Source: Tethya wilhelma (Eukaryota; Porifera; Demospongiae; Tethyida; Tethyidae). From it: a stretch of 64,000 bases of DNA. The stretch is from the NCBI GenBank assembly GCA_964030475.1, contig CAXIPT010000010.1, positions 1,526,240 through 1,590,239 of the forward strand, given 5' to 3'. The notes below the pieces were generated by a model. That model saw only the letters and a program-made list of their open reading frames with translations. It did not search any database and was not told the origin of the DNA. This document shows positions 44,899-61,588 of this stretch, piece after piece. The first letter of the stretch is position 1; the number at the start of each line of letters is the position of its first letter. The position numbers were made by a program, and so were the translations under genes.

Positions 44899-46335
44899 CA
44901 GCTCTGCGTTTAGTTTGCATAAAAACATTTAAATTTCAAAACGAAAATATAACTTTCATGTTTTTAAATCAGCTTATTTTCATACCAGGTCCTATATAAT
45001 TGGCATGCCTTTTTCTTTAAAAACAATAAAGAAAGCATTTCATGTTCGAACCACCAGAGGAAACGTGTCCATCAAAGACACTATGGTCATTAAAATTATA
45101 ATTATTTAACGATTAAAAATTCCGTGTATAACTTTATGCATGATGAGTTTCCTACGTGCATACTAGTAATCTAATCAGCGTGTATCGCCATAGGAACAGA
45201 TGTTAGTTATTAATGACTAGCAACAGTGATTACAAGTTCTCACAGTATTACAACTACGAGCAAACAGGATTGAATGTTAACAATTTTACAGAAAAGCATA
45301 ATACATGTACAGTACTCTGGGAAGTTACATAGATCGGGGACCTAAATATGGTCAGTGCTCACAAGATCAAAAAGCATTACCGAGACTGTACTCATCTTGA
45401 TACAATGGTTCATAGAGATGCTAAATAAACTCTATTAGTTCAAATTGTGAGTAGCTAGCAGCTACAAAATCTCCATCACTGAGTGCTTACTTATTAAAAC
45501 TAGTTCATTGAATGAACAGCCTTATTTTGCTTATAATTGATGACAATTATTACATTAACTGAAGGACAATGCCAAAGAAAATAAGCCTTAAATGTAGAGT
45601 AATTTGTACCTTCTGACTGTTTTTGCAAGTGACACACTGCTTCTAAATCTTTTTTCGGATGTAGATAACACTTGTGCAAACTTTGTTTACCAACACTTGT
45701 GCTCAAGACTCAGCAGATGTCACAATACAAAGCAGGCAGCTGCCACTTGCAAACAGCTGCAAAGTGTTGCATGCACATGCACAGCTATAGCTAGCTAGCT
45801 AAAAGAAGTTAGCCTCGTTCCCAGGCCTTCCCCTTCTTTTTTTTAAAATAACCAAAATGAATAAATTAACGGGGAAAGCCTGGGAACGAGGCTAAAAAGA
45901 AGTTACTGTACTGTCAGACATGATATTTCCCTGTTTCAAGCATTTTTAGAGCGTTTCAGCTGATTTTCAACAAGCCACTATCAACCACACGCATAACACA
46001 GCGCACTCAGCAGAGTTTACTACAGTGCAGCATGGTACTACTGATTATAGTAAAATTTGACAAGAAATGTATTTCCATACCATAAAGTTTAGTCTATGGT
46101 TTAGTTCATAGCTTAATAGACTTACCACGAGGCAGGTATGGCTGCGGCCGAAGAATGGGAAAGAAACGTCCAAACACTGATCGGGAGAAGCTTCATCATC
46201 ATTTCTAAGGAGAGAGCTGTCAATTTCTTGTCCAAAGGTAAAGAGGTCTGCATCTGTTATGCTCTGCACTCTCTTTAGCAGTAGAAAACTACACAATGCA
46301 AGTACTAATAGTCTCCCTAATCTTACAGTAGCCAT
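29839..46335 (-). CDS. Mucin-4-like type I membrane protein (NIDO, VWD, EGF repeats), some exons missing
   Basis: Exons seen: 46126-46335 (signal peptide, then FPFFGRSHTCLV), 42857-43159 (NIDO: VHTNGIITL, APFWADVDTRG), 33491-34048 (VWD: WTYGDPHITTLDG, GVFNGDVMDDF), 32554-32805 (region following VWD in mucin-4/SUSD2 proteins: CDGRFECLYDVARTGD), 31870-32082, 31543-31671 and 31032-31166 (EGF-like modules), 30692-30829 (membrane segment, then Cys-rich and basic stop-transfer) and 29839-30557 (cytoplasmic tail, about 238 residues). From 34048 downwards all joins are in phase. The NIDO exon ends in phase 0 but the VWD exon starts with two bases of a split codon, so at least one exon (end of NIDO, perhaps AMOP) is missing from 34049-42856. 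The tail has NPVY, which fits an NPxY adaptor motif, and further tyrosines. A surface adhesion or signalling receptor is likely. Confidence 0.8.
30609..30682. repeat. GA microsatellite
   Basis: (GA)n of about 70 bp, read as (CT)n on the coding strand of the mucin-like gene, between the membrane exon and the last exon. Confidence 0.9.
32184..32446. mobile_element. Inverted-repeat element in mucin-like gene intron
   Basis: The ends are inverted copies: CTCAGCCTAGGAAGATCGTA at the left and TACGACCTTCCTAGACTGAG-type sequence at the right. A related end (CAATCTTCCTAGACTGAGTT) occurs near 6308-6327 in the last Rieske intron, so this looks like a dispersed small family. Confidence 0.5.
33418..33475. 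repeat. GA microsatellite beside VWD exon
   Basis: (GA)n of 58 bp just downstream of the VWD exon donor on the coding strand. Confidence 0.85.
34499..34654. mobile_element. Small TIR element, family CAGAGGAGGT, copy 1
   Basis: Starts CAGAGGAGGTACGACACGAG and ends in ACACCTCCTCTG; inner parts TGTGCCTTTGCTGA and TCAGCAAAGGCACA are also inverted. 156 bp, non-coding. A relative lies at 47829-48053. Confidence 0.65.
35960..36712 (-). CDS. Class I SAM-dependent methyltransferase, intronless, nested in an intron
   Basis: A single open frame of 250 residues. Motif I is VLDLGCGTGEITYKL (residues about 40-54), followed by VVGVDPDKE (acidic ribose-binding position), ADSATFP and DLVFCHYVIDLI, the order seen in class I methyltransferases that transfer a methyl group from S-adenosylmethionine to small molecules. 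The substrate cannot be told. The ATG at 36712 is supported by an in-frame stop four codons upstream. Alone among the protein genes here it has no intron, and it lies in the same orientation inside a long intron of the mucin-like gene. A strong donor-like CGTAAGTATA near the C-terminus (about 35996-36005) leaves open that the last residues are really spliced. Retroposition or horizontal transfer are both possible. Confidence 0.82.
   Translation of the reverse strand: MGDSTPEEAVLFHTTFLTSHKDADGEKVLKLLSLPEGSKVLDLGCGTGEITYKLAQMVGPKGKVVGVDPDKERLEIARKNNKFLNIEFFEADSATFPEDKYDLVFCHYVIDLIEDKSSLYKKVYSVLNQGGKFASVTILQFDPFDIELTDLLEPEDKKQVEQLFYYVPVARYDELATTNGFEIMFKEEAEDILLHNSPESVIDMWTGVTYGKFHPSKADQTGIEKFKVTHKKSKIIIRKYNVIRYILTKK
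36793..37192. mobile_element. Long-TIR element, family 1, copy 2
   Basis: 400 bp with arms that match 22822-23210 (ACAAGTAGTAAAAATTTC and complement; GGAATGGGCAGTGCG). It starts 80 bp upstream of the methyltransferase start codon. Its right flank 37193-37256 also matches the first copy's left flank in reverse. Confidence 0.8.
37361..37446. repeat. CT microsatellite
   Basis: (CT)n of about 85 bp next to a single N at 37360. Confidence 0.9.
38603..38682. mobile_element. Short palindromic element of the TAGCCTCG family
   Basis: About 80 bp with inverted ends TATAGCCTCGTAAGCCAGAC and its imperfect complement GCCTGGTTTATGAGGCTATA. No exact target duplication seen. Confidence 0.5.
40077..40162. 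mobile_element. Short TIR element with 8 bp target duplication (hAT-like)
   Basis: 86 bp starting TAGCCTCG and ending CGAGGCTA. It is flanked by ACCCATTG at 40069-40076 and again at 40163-40170. An 8 bp target duplication is typical of hAT-type insertion. Non-coding. Confidence 0.7.
41968..42058. repeat. Compound CA/GA microsatellite
   Basis: (CA)n then a single N at 41995 then (GA)n, in the first long intron of the mucin-like gene. Confidence 0.9.
44849..44895. repeat. GA microsatellite
   Basis: Pure (GA)n of about 47 bp between exons 1 and 2 of the mucin-like gene. Confidence 0.9.
45810..45895. mobile_element. Short TIR element, same family, with 8 bp target duplication
   Basis: Starts TAGCCTCGTTCCCAGGC and ends GCCTGGGAACGAGGCTAA; the arms are perfectly inverted. 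AAAGAAGT precedes it (45802-45809) and follows it (45896-45903). Non-coding. Confidence 0.7.
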
Positions 46336-46636
46336 TTTTCAAGCTTAGAAGTTCAAATCTGCATCATTTCACCGCAGAGGTCAATAATTATACCATAAAT
46401 GCGTCCAATTAACTTGCTAACCACGCCCAACACAGAATTGCTAGCTCCACCCTCTGGCTCCACCCACTAGGGGAGAAGTCGGCCGGGCCGTGACCGTGAG
46501 CGCACGCAGTCTACAATAAGACCCCCGGAAGTACATATATTTTCTTGGACATTGCCGTTTGTACAGGGCAATAGGGAGTGGCCCTACACGTGGGCAGCTG
46601 TAAACAAGCAGCNGCACAATTTCTCAACTCGCCACA
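46336..46636. promoter_or_regulatory. Bidirectional promoter region, mucin-like gene / MAPKAPK gene
   Basis: Only 301 bp separate the two divergent start codons. The stretch is richer in G and C than its surroundings (GGCCGGGCCGTGACCG near 46482-46497) and has one N at 46613. The two genes probably share promoter elements; no TATA box is evident. Confidence 0.5.
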
Positions 46637-51806
<5,170 letters not shown>

Positions 51807-54075
51807 GCTCTGCTAGCAAGCGAGCAAAGACTAAAAATAAAATGGATGTTTAGTTTGTTCTACTGTGATCTCTTTTTTACTGTGCATGTTTTTACATGAG
51901 TGGTATATTTGATGCACGAATGATTGTTTTGAAGTAGTGAGCTGCTGTTTTTTTATGGAGTGTAAGTAAATCTGTATTTTGCGTGATTTTAGTTTTCTTT
52001 GTTTTTGTTGAATGAATGATCTGTACTTTTCTTGTGAGTAAATGATTCTAATAGAGTAATACTTTCTTTCGAATAATAATTCTTTTTGTTTGTTTGTTTT
52101 TTACTATAACCTGGTTTTAAACCTCACAGTGTTATTGTATTGGGACTAGCATAGGGCTAAGACATGTCTCTCCCATAAAGAAATTTTTGCTGATTCAGCA
52201 TGTGTTCGTGAACGTTGGAACGGGAATTCCGGAATCCAATCCCTATGACGTCATTCTTGTAATCTTCCGCGCACTCTGGTAATTTTGTGCACAAGTGATA
52301 GCATAAGTTGATCATAACCTATTCAGAAAAGTGGCTTGAATGTAACTAAAGTGTTTCTTTTAGTCTAAACTACATCTTCAAACAACTGAGCTCCTGACCT
52401 TTTACTGAATCTAAAGGTCACACTTTTTTTTAGATGCGTTGTGGTTTACCCGTCAAAATTTTTGAACGGGTCAATTAGTTGAAGTGAACCACCACAAATA
52501 TGGGAAAAGTCACCAAAATGACTACAAGAGAACTCACAAGAAACTCTCAACTCGGAAAAACTGCTCAAACAGTCACCTAGCGTAGCTAAATGTCACTTTA
52601 GTACCATTAGGAGGAGTTTTTGTTCACAACTCCATCTTGAAAATGTGAACACCCACCCCTCTTTACCCATAAAAATTTTTTTGTGACTATCACATGAGGA
52701 GAAAGAGAGTGAACTACTGTTATCTTTATTTGAAGAACATTGGACAACTACCTTTGTAAAAGCTCCTTGTTTTCCTTGGTGGAAAAGTTGAAGATAACTT
52801 GTCTAGTTTGTCCACAAAACTAGCTAATTTGAAAAAACTCAACTTGATATAAAGGTGTGTATGTATATTGTATGCATATGTGGTTTTATATGTACATACA
52901 TGATATCACCAACAAAATGGCTGCCTAAAAGGTAAGGTTTTTGTTGAGTGCTGTCATTGAGTGTGTGCTTGTAAGTAATACAATAACTCAATTGTCAATT
53001 GGAACATGTCTTTTGGTGAGTCTTCTATCAAAAGTTAAGATTTATAAACTTACTCATAATATTATGTGAAAAATATGGCTCCTTTAATTATCATACTCAT
53101 AAATTAAAAACTCCTCTGGATTGTCAAGTATTTGCCAGCTACTTGGTATCTTTTTAGCCAAGAAGAATTAGTTTACCTAAAGGTATTTATACTCTGTTTA
53201 CTTGTGTACGTACATGTATGTGATATTTATAGCTCTGTGGACTGTTTTAACAGCCTCTACAGCTTTCCTTTGCCAATTTTGTATGTGTGTATGTGTGTGG
53301 CTTACCTCAAGCCAATGTTAAACATTGTGTGTATGAATAGCTAAACACTAAACTTTAGCTTTCCATTAAGTTTGTCAGTCTTGAATATCAGTAAAGATTA
53401 GTGCATACCCAGCAAGTGGCAAATCATGACCTTTTTTAGAGAAAGAATGAAATTATGTAGCTATACTCTGTGGCAAATTAGATCAGTTCTATCTCTCTAA
53501 AATCAACATGATACCTTTGGTTCAATGATCTCTCCATGGTTGGTTACAGTTGTCACTTAAGCTGTAATTGTCAGTCAAAGACAATAGACAATGTTCACTG
53601 TGTGTGTGTGTGTCTATAGTCTTTTGTTGTGTCATTGCATGAGTACAATTTTGTAGAGGACAGAGTAGATTGTACTTTAATTTGATTTGTGCCTTTTACC
53701 CTTTGATTTGATATGCTAGAAAGCTTACCTGAGTATATTTAGCTTGACCAGAAATCTCTGAGCAGCGTTTGTGAGTAGGCTGAGGTGTTGGTTGTCAAGG
53801 AACAGGACGCTTGTGTGTATGTTTGTATGTCACAGCTTTTATTGTGGATTTGCTGCCTACAAAAGCTATATAGCTGTAGAACTGATGTGAGCTGATAAAT
53901 GATGTGGTGCATGGTGGTAGTAGCCATCGTGATTCTTGTTATGTAGCTGTGATAACCACCATGTGTGTGTTTTCTCATACAACGGCGAGACCTTTGGCTA
54001 TGGCAACTTCACACACACACACACAAATATTAGCAGCGGATTTTTTCTCGCTCACACATGCACACCAACACCCAC

Positions 54076-54129
<54 letters not shown>

Positions 54130-54236
54130 ACACACACACACACAGGTACCCAACTTCATTTAATCCTCACCCTTCTACCAAATCCAACATCTTGTTCACC
54201 ATATCCTTACCTCACCCCCATCATTAGCAAACCCTA
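51807..54236. other. Intergenic region, no gene seen
   Basis: 2.4 kb between the MAPKAPK stop and the first start codon of the Ski-like gene, both on the plus strand. AT-rich with no convincing exon. Its right end (54064-54144) is a CT/CA microsatellite that is also the left edge of the 1.96 kb tandem duplication. Confidence 0.5.
51836..51841 (+). terminator. Poly(A) signal AATAAA of the MAPKAPK gene
   Basis: AATAAA 30 bp after the TGA stop, followed by T-rich and TG-rich sequence. Confidence 0.55.
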
Positions 54237-54411
54237 ATGGCTGAACCTCGTCCCAATCGCCCCCATCGTGAAGAAGAAGGTGAGAGTCAGTCTGATCTTG
54301 AGGAGGGAGAGGTGGAGAGCGAGCAGAGCAGTGACGATGATTACTCCCCCGGCTCATTGGTCATTGATACTGGCGGAGGTACGTACGTATGTACGTATGT
54401 ATGTATGTATG

Positions 54412-54442
<31 letters not shown>

Positions 54443-55442
54443 TTTAGTGATTTTTGTGATCACGAATGATGTAATTATATTTTTATGCCACACCCACCCA
54501 CAGACTCCTCCCCCCATTCGTCTGGTCCACCGACTCCGCCCATTTCCCTCGCCAGGCACAACCTCCAGTACGACACGCACCCCTTGCTAAGCCCCTCCTC
54601 CTCTCACCCGTCACAACAACCGGTCAATCCAGTTTTTACGATGAGTTCATTTTATCCCCAAACTTCGGATCTTCATTATTCAACTCCTTATTCCAATACT
54701 GTTGGAATGAGTGCTGACTCGGCATTTAGTGGGCCATCTTTGGCGACGAATGTACCACTCGGATCGTCGTCATCACAGCTTCACACCGTCACACCATCAC
54801 TGGGTCACACCTTCACTCCATCACAGCCTCACACCTTCACAGCATCACAGCCTCACTCGTTCACGCCCTCACAAGGTCACAGCTTCACAGCATCACAACC
54901 TCACACCTTCACACCTTCACAGCCTCACACCTTCACACCCTCACACCCTCACACCTTCACACCTCCACCGCAACCGCTAATGTCGATATCACAACCGATA
55001 CAGCAGACGCCACAGCAAGCATCGTCAAGTCCCTTGGTCACAAATCCTTCCGATGCAGTGATCCCCACTCAGAGTGCTAATGGAGGCAATGGCAATAGTG
55101 AGCAAAGAGAAGAAGAGGAGGAAGAAGAAGAAGATGGAGATGAAAAGAAGATTGTGAGCTTTGTGACAAAGATCGGAGTAGCTAGCGAAGGTGAGTGAAA
55201 CACTACTGTTTAGGGCCTCAATGACACTACTTTTGCAATTTTTGGGAGTTTTGTGGACTAGCTGTCCTCAAAAACAAAATGGAAATGAATTGCATATTGA
55301 AGTAAAATGTTCTTCCCTAAAAAAAAAAAAAAGGTTCTACACATTTATGTGTGTTTAAACTTCCTACTTGATAGGATTTTCTGTCATCTCTCTCACTTTC
55401 ATTCAAGTTGCAGTATCAATATTTCCTCATACATAGCCTAAT

Positions 55443-55473
<31 letters not shown>

Positions 55474-56070
55474 CACAGGCTCTCCCATCATCGACACGGT
55501 CTGTGTCTACCACTACAAATGGCAAGAGGTGACCATCGATATCCTCACCAGGATGGACAAGATAACTCTCATTCCAATCAAGAACGTCTACAACAGGGCC
55601 ATTCCCGGTCTCAAACAAAACGTCCTCTCGGCACGAATTTCGAAACTCGGTATTCGAAGCCTCGTTCTTCCAGAACCCTACGTTTCGACGCTCAAGAAGC
55701 TCAACATGGGTCTCACGGGAAGTTCCCACTACATCACGATTTCTGATTTCGTGAAAATTTGTACGTATTTTCGCCACCCTCCTCCCAAGAATATCGTGAA
55801 GTTTGATTTCATCACGTCGGCCATTTCACCCGAAGAAGTTGTGAAGATTTTTAATGATCCGAGTAACGAAACGAGTAGAAAATTGCTGAGTCAGCTCTCT
55901 GCCGAAGCGAAGGTGAAAGGATTAAAGGTCAATAGTAGTGGTGGGCGTGGCAATGAGGCGGCTGGACGTGGGAAGAAGAGGAAAGAGAGCGAGGGACAAT
56001 CATTGGCCATGGACGAGACTTACAACCCCAGTGATGGTGCGTGTTCTCTCTCTCTCTCTCTCTCTCTCTN

Positions 56071-56108
<38 letters not shown>
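54145..56108. repeat. Tandem duplication at the Ski-like gene, unit 1
   Basis: 1964 bp that matches 56109-58033 with scattered substitutions and a few small indels. Both units carry the same three exons, introns and microsatellites. A single N at 56070 marks the joint between (CT)n and (CA)n. Confidence 0.9.
54237..56036 (+). CDS. Upstream copy of the first three exons of the Ski-like zinc-finger gene
   Basis: Exons 54237-54378, 54504-55190 and 55479-56036 match the downstream set and keep open frames, start codon and splice sites. They encode the acidic N-terminus (MAEPRPNRPHREEEGE), the Ser/Thr/Pro-rich region with HTFTPSQP repeats, an acidic run and the first Ski-like domain. There are several amino-acid differences from the downstream copy (for example SLARH/SLTRH, NETSRK/NEMSRK) and one extra Glu codon. 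The last donor is phase 1 and could splice to the exon at 58143, skipping the second copy, or to no exon. It may be an alternative promoter copy, or the second haplotype placed in tandem by the assembler. Confidence 0.65.
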
Positions 56109-56111
<3 letters not shown>

Positions 56112-58033
56112 ACCCAACTTCATTTAATCCTCACCCTTCTACCCAATCCAACATCTTGTTCACCATATCCTTACCTCGCCCCCATCATTAGCAAACCTTA
56201 ATGGCTGAGCCTCGTCCCAATCGCCCTCATCGTGAAGAAGAAGGTGAGAGTCAGTCTGACCTTGAGGAGGGAGAGGTGGAGAGTGAGCAGAGCAGTGACG
56301 ATGATTACTCCCCAGGCTCATTGGTCATTGATACTGGCGGAGGTACGTACGTACGTACGTATGTATGTATGTATGTATGTATGTGTGTGTGTGTGTGTGT
56401 ATGTATGTTATCAAATCCCAGCTATATAGATCTCAAGATTTTTTCCAGTGATTTTTGTGATCACGAATGATGTAATTATTTGTTTATGCCACACCCACCC
56501 ACAGACTCCTCCCCCCATTCGTCTGGTCCACCGACTCCGCCCATTTCCCTCACCAGGCACAACCTCCAGTACGACACGCACCCCTTGCTAAGCCCCTCCT
56601 CCTCTCACCCGTCACAACAACCGGTCAATCCTGTTTTTACGATGAGTTCATTTTATCCCCAAACTTCGGATCTTCATTATTCAACTCCTTATTCCAATAC
56701 TGTTGGAATGAGTGCTGACTCGGCATTTAGTGGGCCATCTTTGGCAACGAATGTACCACTCGGATCGTCGTCGTCACAGCTTCACACCGTCACACCATCA
56801 CTGGGTCACACCTTTACTCCATCACAGCCTCACACCTTCACAGCATCACAGCCTCACTCGTTCACGCCCTCACAAGGTCACAGCTTCACAGCATCACAAC
56901 CTCATATCTTCACACCCTCACAGCCTCACACCTTCACACCCTCACACCCTCACACCTTCACACCTCCACCACAACCGCTAATGTCGATATCACAACCGAT
57001 ACAGCAGGCGCCACAGCAAGCATCGTCAAGTCCCTTGGTCACAAATCCTTCCGATGCAGTGATCCCCACTCAAAGTGCTAATGGAGACAATGTCAATAGT
57101 GAGCAAAGAGAAGAAGAGGAAGAAGAAGAAGATGGAGATGAAAAGAAGATTGTGAGCTTTGTGACAAAGATCGGAGTAGCTAGCGAAGGTGAGTGAAACA
57201 CTACTGTTTAGGGCCTCAATGACACTACTTTTGCAATTTTTGGGAGTTTTGTGGACTAGCTGTCCTCAAAAACAAAATGGAAATGAATTGCATATTGAAG
57301 TAAAATGTTCTTCCCTAAAAAAAAAAAAAAAGGTTCTACACATTTATGTGTGTTTAAACTTCCTACTTGATAGGATTTTCTGTCATCTCTCTCACTTTCA
57401 TTCAAGTTGCAGTATCAATATTTCCTCATACATAGCCTAATACACACACACACACACACACACTCACACTCACAGGCTCTCCCATCATCGACACGGTCTG
57501 TGTCTACCACTACAAATGGCAAGAGGTGACCATCGATATCCTCACCAGGATGGACAAGATAACTCTCATTCCAATCAAGAATGTCTACAACAGGGCCATT
57601 CCCGGTCTCAAACAAAATGTCCTCTCGGCACGAATCTCGAAACTCGGTATTCGAAGTCTCGTTCTTCCAGAACCCTACGTTTCGACGCTCAAGAAACTCA
57701 ACATGGGTCTCACAGGCAGTTCCCACTACATTACAATTTCAGATTTTGTGAAAATTTGTACGTATTTTCGCCACCCTCCTCCAAAGAATATCGTGAAGTT
57801 TGATTTCATCACGTCGGCCATTTCTCCCGAAGAAGTTGTAAAGATTTTCAATGATCCGAGTAACGAAATGAGTAGAAAATTGCTGAGTCAGCTCTCGGCT
57901 GAAGCGAAGGTGAAAGGGTTAAAGGTCAATAGTAGTGGTGGGCGTGGCAACGAGGTGGCTGGACGTGGGAAGAAGAGGAAAGAGAGCGAGGGATCATCAT
58001 TGGCCATGGATGAGACTTACAACCCCAGTGATG
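56109..58033. repeat. Tandem duplication at the Ski-like gene, unit 2
   Basis: Second copy of 54145-56108; beyond it the unique downstream exons of the gene follow. Confidence 0.9.
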
Positions 58034-58039
58034 GTGCGT

Positions 58040-58093
<54 letters not shown>

Positions 58094-58587
58094 CCCAAGG
58101 AGAAACTTGAAACAATTATTATCAGTATTTCTATTCTTGCAGTTGACACTCGGCGTTTCTCACTCTCTGATGGTCGTCCCATTCATCTCTTCGTCAGAGA
58201 GGGTGTGGCTTTCATCCCCAACCCAGAACTAGCCAAGATCCTCCCAGCAGTGAGTCGTACCGCCATGGAACACATCAGGAGCTCCTACGGGATCACTGTT
58301 TATCAGGTAATGTCAGATATACTGTATACGGTTTTTTAATTTTTACAAATTTGAATATTCATGGCATACGAAAAATATAAAAAATTTGTACAATACAAAA
58401 ATTTCCCGCTATGAAAATTTAACTTCCACAATATGAATGTGCGCCACATATGTATTCTGGCCCTGTTTTTACAGATTTTTGCACAAACAAAATTTCCTGC
58501 TACGTATACAGTAATCTTTGTACAGTTCTCTAGCTACTTCACTTCAAGAAATCAATGTTTGAAAGTTCAACTTGCAAAATTTGTTGG

Positions 58588-58628
<41 letters not shown>

Positions 58629-59710
58629 GCACACACAACAGGCCAGTAAAGCTGAAATCGGTGTCCTAAAGTACCTTGGGGTCGTAAGTGCCAAAGCTGG
58701 TCGTACTCTGGTCTACAGGATGTCAGATGTGGCCAAGATGTTCCAACACTGGAAGCTCCAAGTACCACAACTGATAGTGGAGATATGTACGGGCAAGGTA
58801 AGCTAGCTCATGTGACCATCACATGACAGTCATGTGATCTCTTCGTTCATTCAGCTACCTGAAGAAAAGGTCAAGATCAACTTCCCCTCAGGTCAGCATT
58901 GGTCCCTAGCCCAACCCTCGTCAGACCAAGTGGGAATCGCCACACCCCCTCCCCACTCCTCCACACGTAAGCGTCAGAGACCCTCAAAGAAAGCTCCACC
59001 CACTGACCACACCCAACAGAGCCAATCGTGGACTTCACAACATTCAACTGAGTCGCCAGCACACTATAGAAAGAACCAGTACGAAAATTCGGACTTGAAA
59101 TATCATCTCAGTGCTGGAATGGGAATGGGATTACCAGAGTCTGACTCACATAGCTCGTCTAGTATGGGAATGAGGCAGAGAATTCAAGATTCCAGTCCGA
59201 TGTTCAGTAACGTCACTTTGACTCCAGAACGATTTCAACAACCGATCAATATGCTTAGCTCGATGCTCATGGGTGATACAAACTCAAATGCTTCTTTCTC
59301 AAGAAGTCATGTGACTACGAGCTCGGATCATGTGACCAGTAGGACAGTGAAGATGGAAGCTGCGTCACCATCAGGGTCAAAGTCTGAAGAGGTCAAAATT
59401 CATACGGCAAAGAGGAGGCGGAGTTCGACTGCTGCTGCACCTCTTGATGATCAGAGTGAGTTATTAATAATTGCCCCTATTAATTAACTTAGTTTAATTA
59501 GTTTTAATATATAATTGCACCCAGTGACAAAACCGCTATACCAGTCATGTGACAATCACATGATCTGCTCTGTGTATAGTGGTAATACTTGGTCGTGCTA
59601 CAATAAGTGTTCACTGTCTGCTTAGCTGGTGGTTACTATGGTAACCAGCTGAGTCAAGGGTGGGCATACATTTATCTGTGTCCCTGTATAGACACACACC
59701 TGCTAGCTCG

Positions 59711-59770
<60 letters not shown>

Positions 59771-61459
59771 CCTCCCTTCCTCTAGACCTGGAGTACTCCA
59801 GTCTTCCGTGGGGAGACCACACCCTCTCTCTCCTCTGTCCTGCCAACGATGGAGATCCTTATGTAGCCATCCCAGAGCTAGTGAAGAAGGTATAAGTATT
59901 GAAATAAAAGAGAGAAAAATGCAGTAAAACCAATTCTGGGAATAGCAATATGAATGGCGTATACATTAACATATACCCAGATTTTTTTGTAGAGATTAGA
60001 TTTGTATTCACAAAAGTCAACATTTATTTTAACAATTTCTCTATATGACTTTTGTATACTTTCATATTCAGTCATCTGTAACAGTAGCATAACTGTGACA
60101 TTGTCTGTTGTTTCATTTCTGTACCTTCGTTCTTTCCTCACTTAGGTGTTTCATTGTCGTTCCTACGTGAGTGCACAGCGACGGAACGATCTGGGTGTGG
60201 TCACACTGCCGGCAAGCTCGCTACAGATTCACGCCCTCAGGGCTCGAGACAGTCTCGATTCCATTCCAGGTACGACTTCAGTTTGTCATTGGATTCTGAA
60301 TATTTCGTGCATTTCATTGTTTGAACTTGTTTCACTGAAAAGGAGTTTGTACGTATTTTAACTCTTTATACTTTAAACATTAGTTGATTATTCACTAGAT
60401 CATTTATTTTAACTCTTTGTTCACTGAAGACTGTTTATTTTTAACCCTTTACTTCAAAGGAAATACGAGGTTAATCAGTCTTGGAGACGCAGTAAAGCTG
60501 GCTGTGGATGGGAACTTCCAAATTCCGGGAACTGTGATCCAACTCTTGAAGAAATATTACAAGGTGGAATTGTACAAAAACTTGATCGTTTTAGCATGCA
60601 TTTCCCAGAAGGATTCTATAACTTTTTCTCTCCCTGCATGTAATATTGTGTATGTCACAAGCAAAATGCTATAGCAACCAGCTACTTGTACATTTGCCTT
60701 ATTTGTGCATTTGTAGTGAAAATAAATTTAAAACTGAATATCTTGTGTGTGTGTGTGTGTGTGTGACTTTTTTTCTTTCTTGTTTTCAGGAAACACTTGA
60801 CAGTATTCTCAATCCAGTACCGGTCATGGGTGTTCAGCCCGCGGGCTCTTCATTCAGAAACATGGCCCCCAAAGAGGACCTCTCCCCAACAGAGGAAGAG
60901 GTTGTCATGGCTCCCGTCGGTCTCTCCTCACACCCTGATATCATCAACCTCGGTCCTGGATACAGATTGAGTAAGAGTGTGAAAAGCGTATTTTGATGTT
61001 GTAAATGCAAGACAAGACTCTGAGAATCATTTACTGCAGCCTTGTTGAGCACTGATTTTTGTCAAGTCAGCAATGTTAATATACTGATTCAGCAATTTTT
61101 TGCACAACTACGTGTATATATATTATGTGTTGATCAAAAACAAACAGATTTCTGTCTTACTTGTTTGGTCCATGTAAAATTCATTTTTGCTTGAGTGCAT
61201 GGTTTAACCTTTGTAGTATATGTGTGTGAAAACTCCTTTACCAGGTGTATGAATGTATTTTTCTTTTGTTGTGATTTCAGCGGATGGTGTTATGTGTCAA
61301 GTGAGATGGAACGACTTCAAGTTGGTGGTTTATAAGACGAACAAGAGAGTCAATTATATGGGACTTTATCAGGTATGTTTATTGATAGGTTGTGTACGTC
61401 ACTCTATTTCTCCCTCTCATATGTACACACACACATACACACACACACACTCATATAAT

Positions 61460-61506
<47 letters not shown>

Positions 61507-61524
61507 NTCCATTCCATGACCATT

Positions 61525-61588
<64 letters not shown>

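Noticed and set aside
54711..54980. Second open frame (His/Ser/Leu-rich) over the repeat part of the Ski-like gene
   Set aside because: It is the shifted reading of the coding minisatellite; the main frame has start, splice sites and continues into conserved domains.
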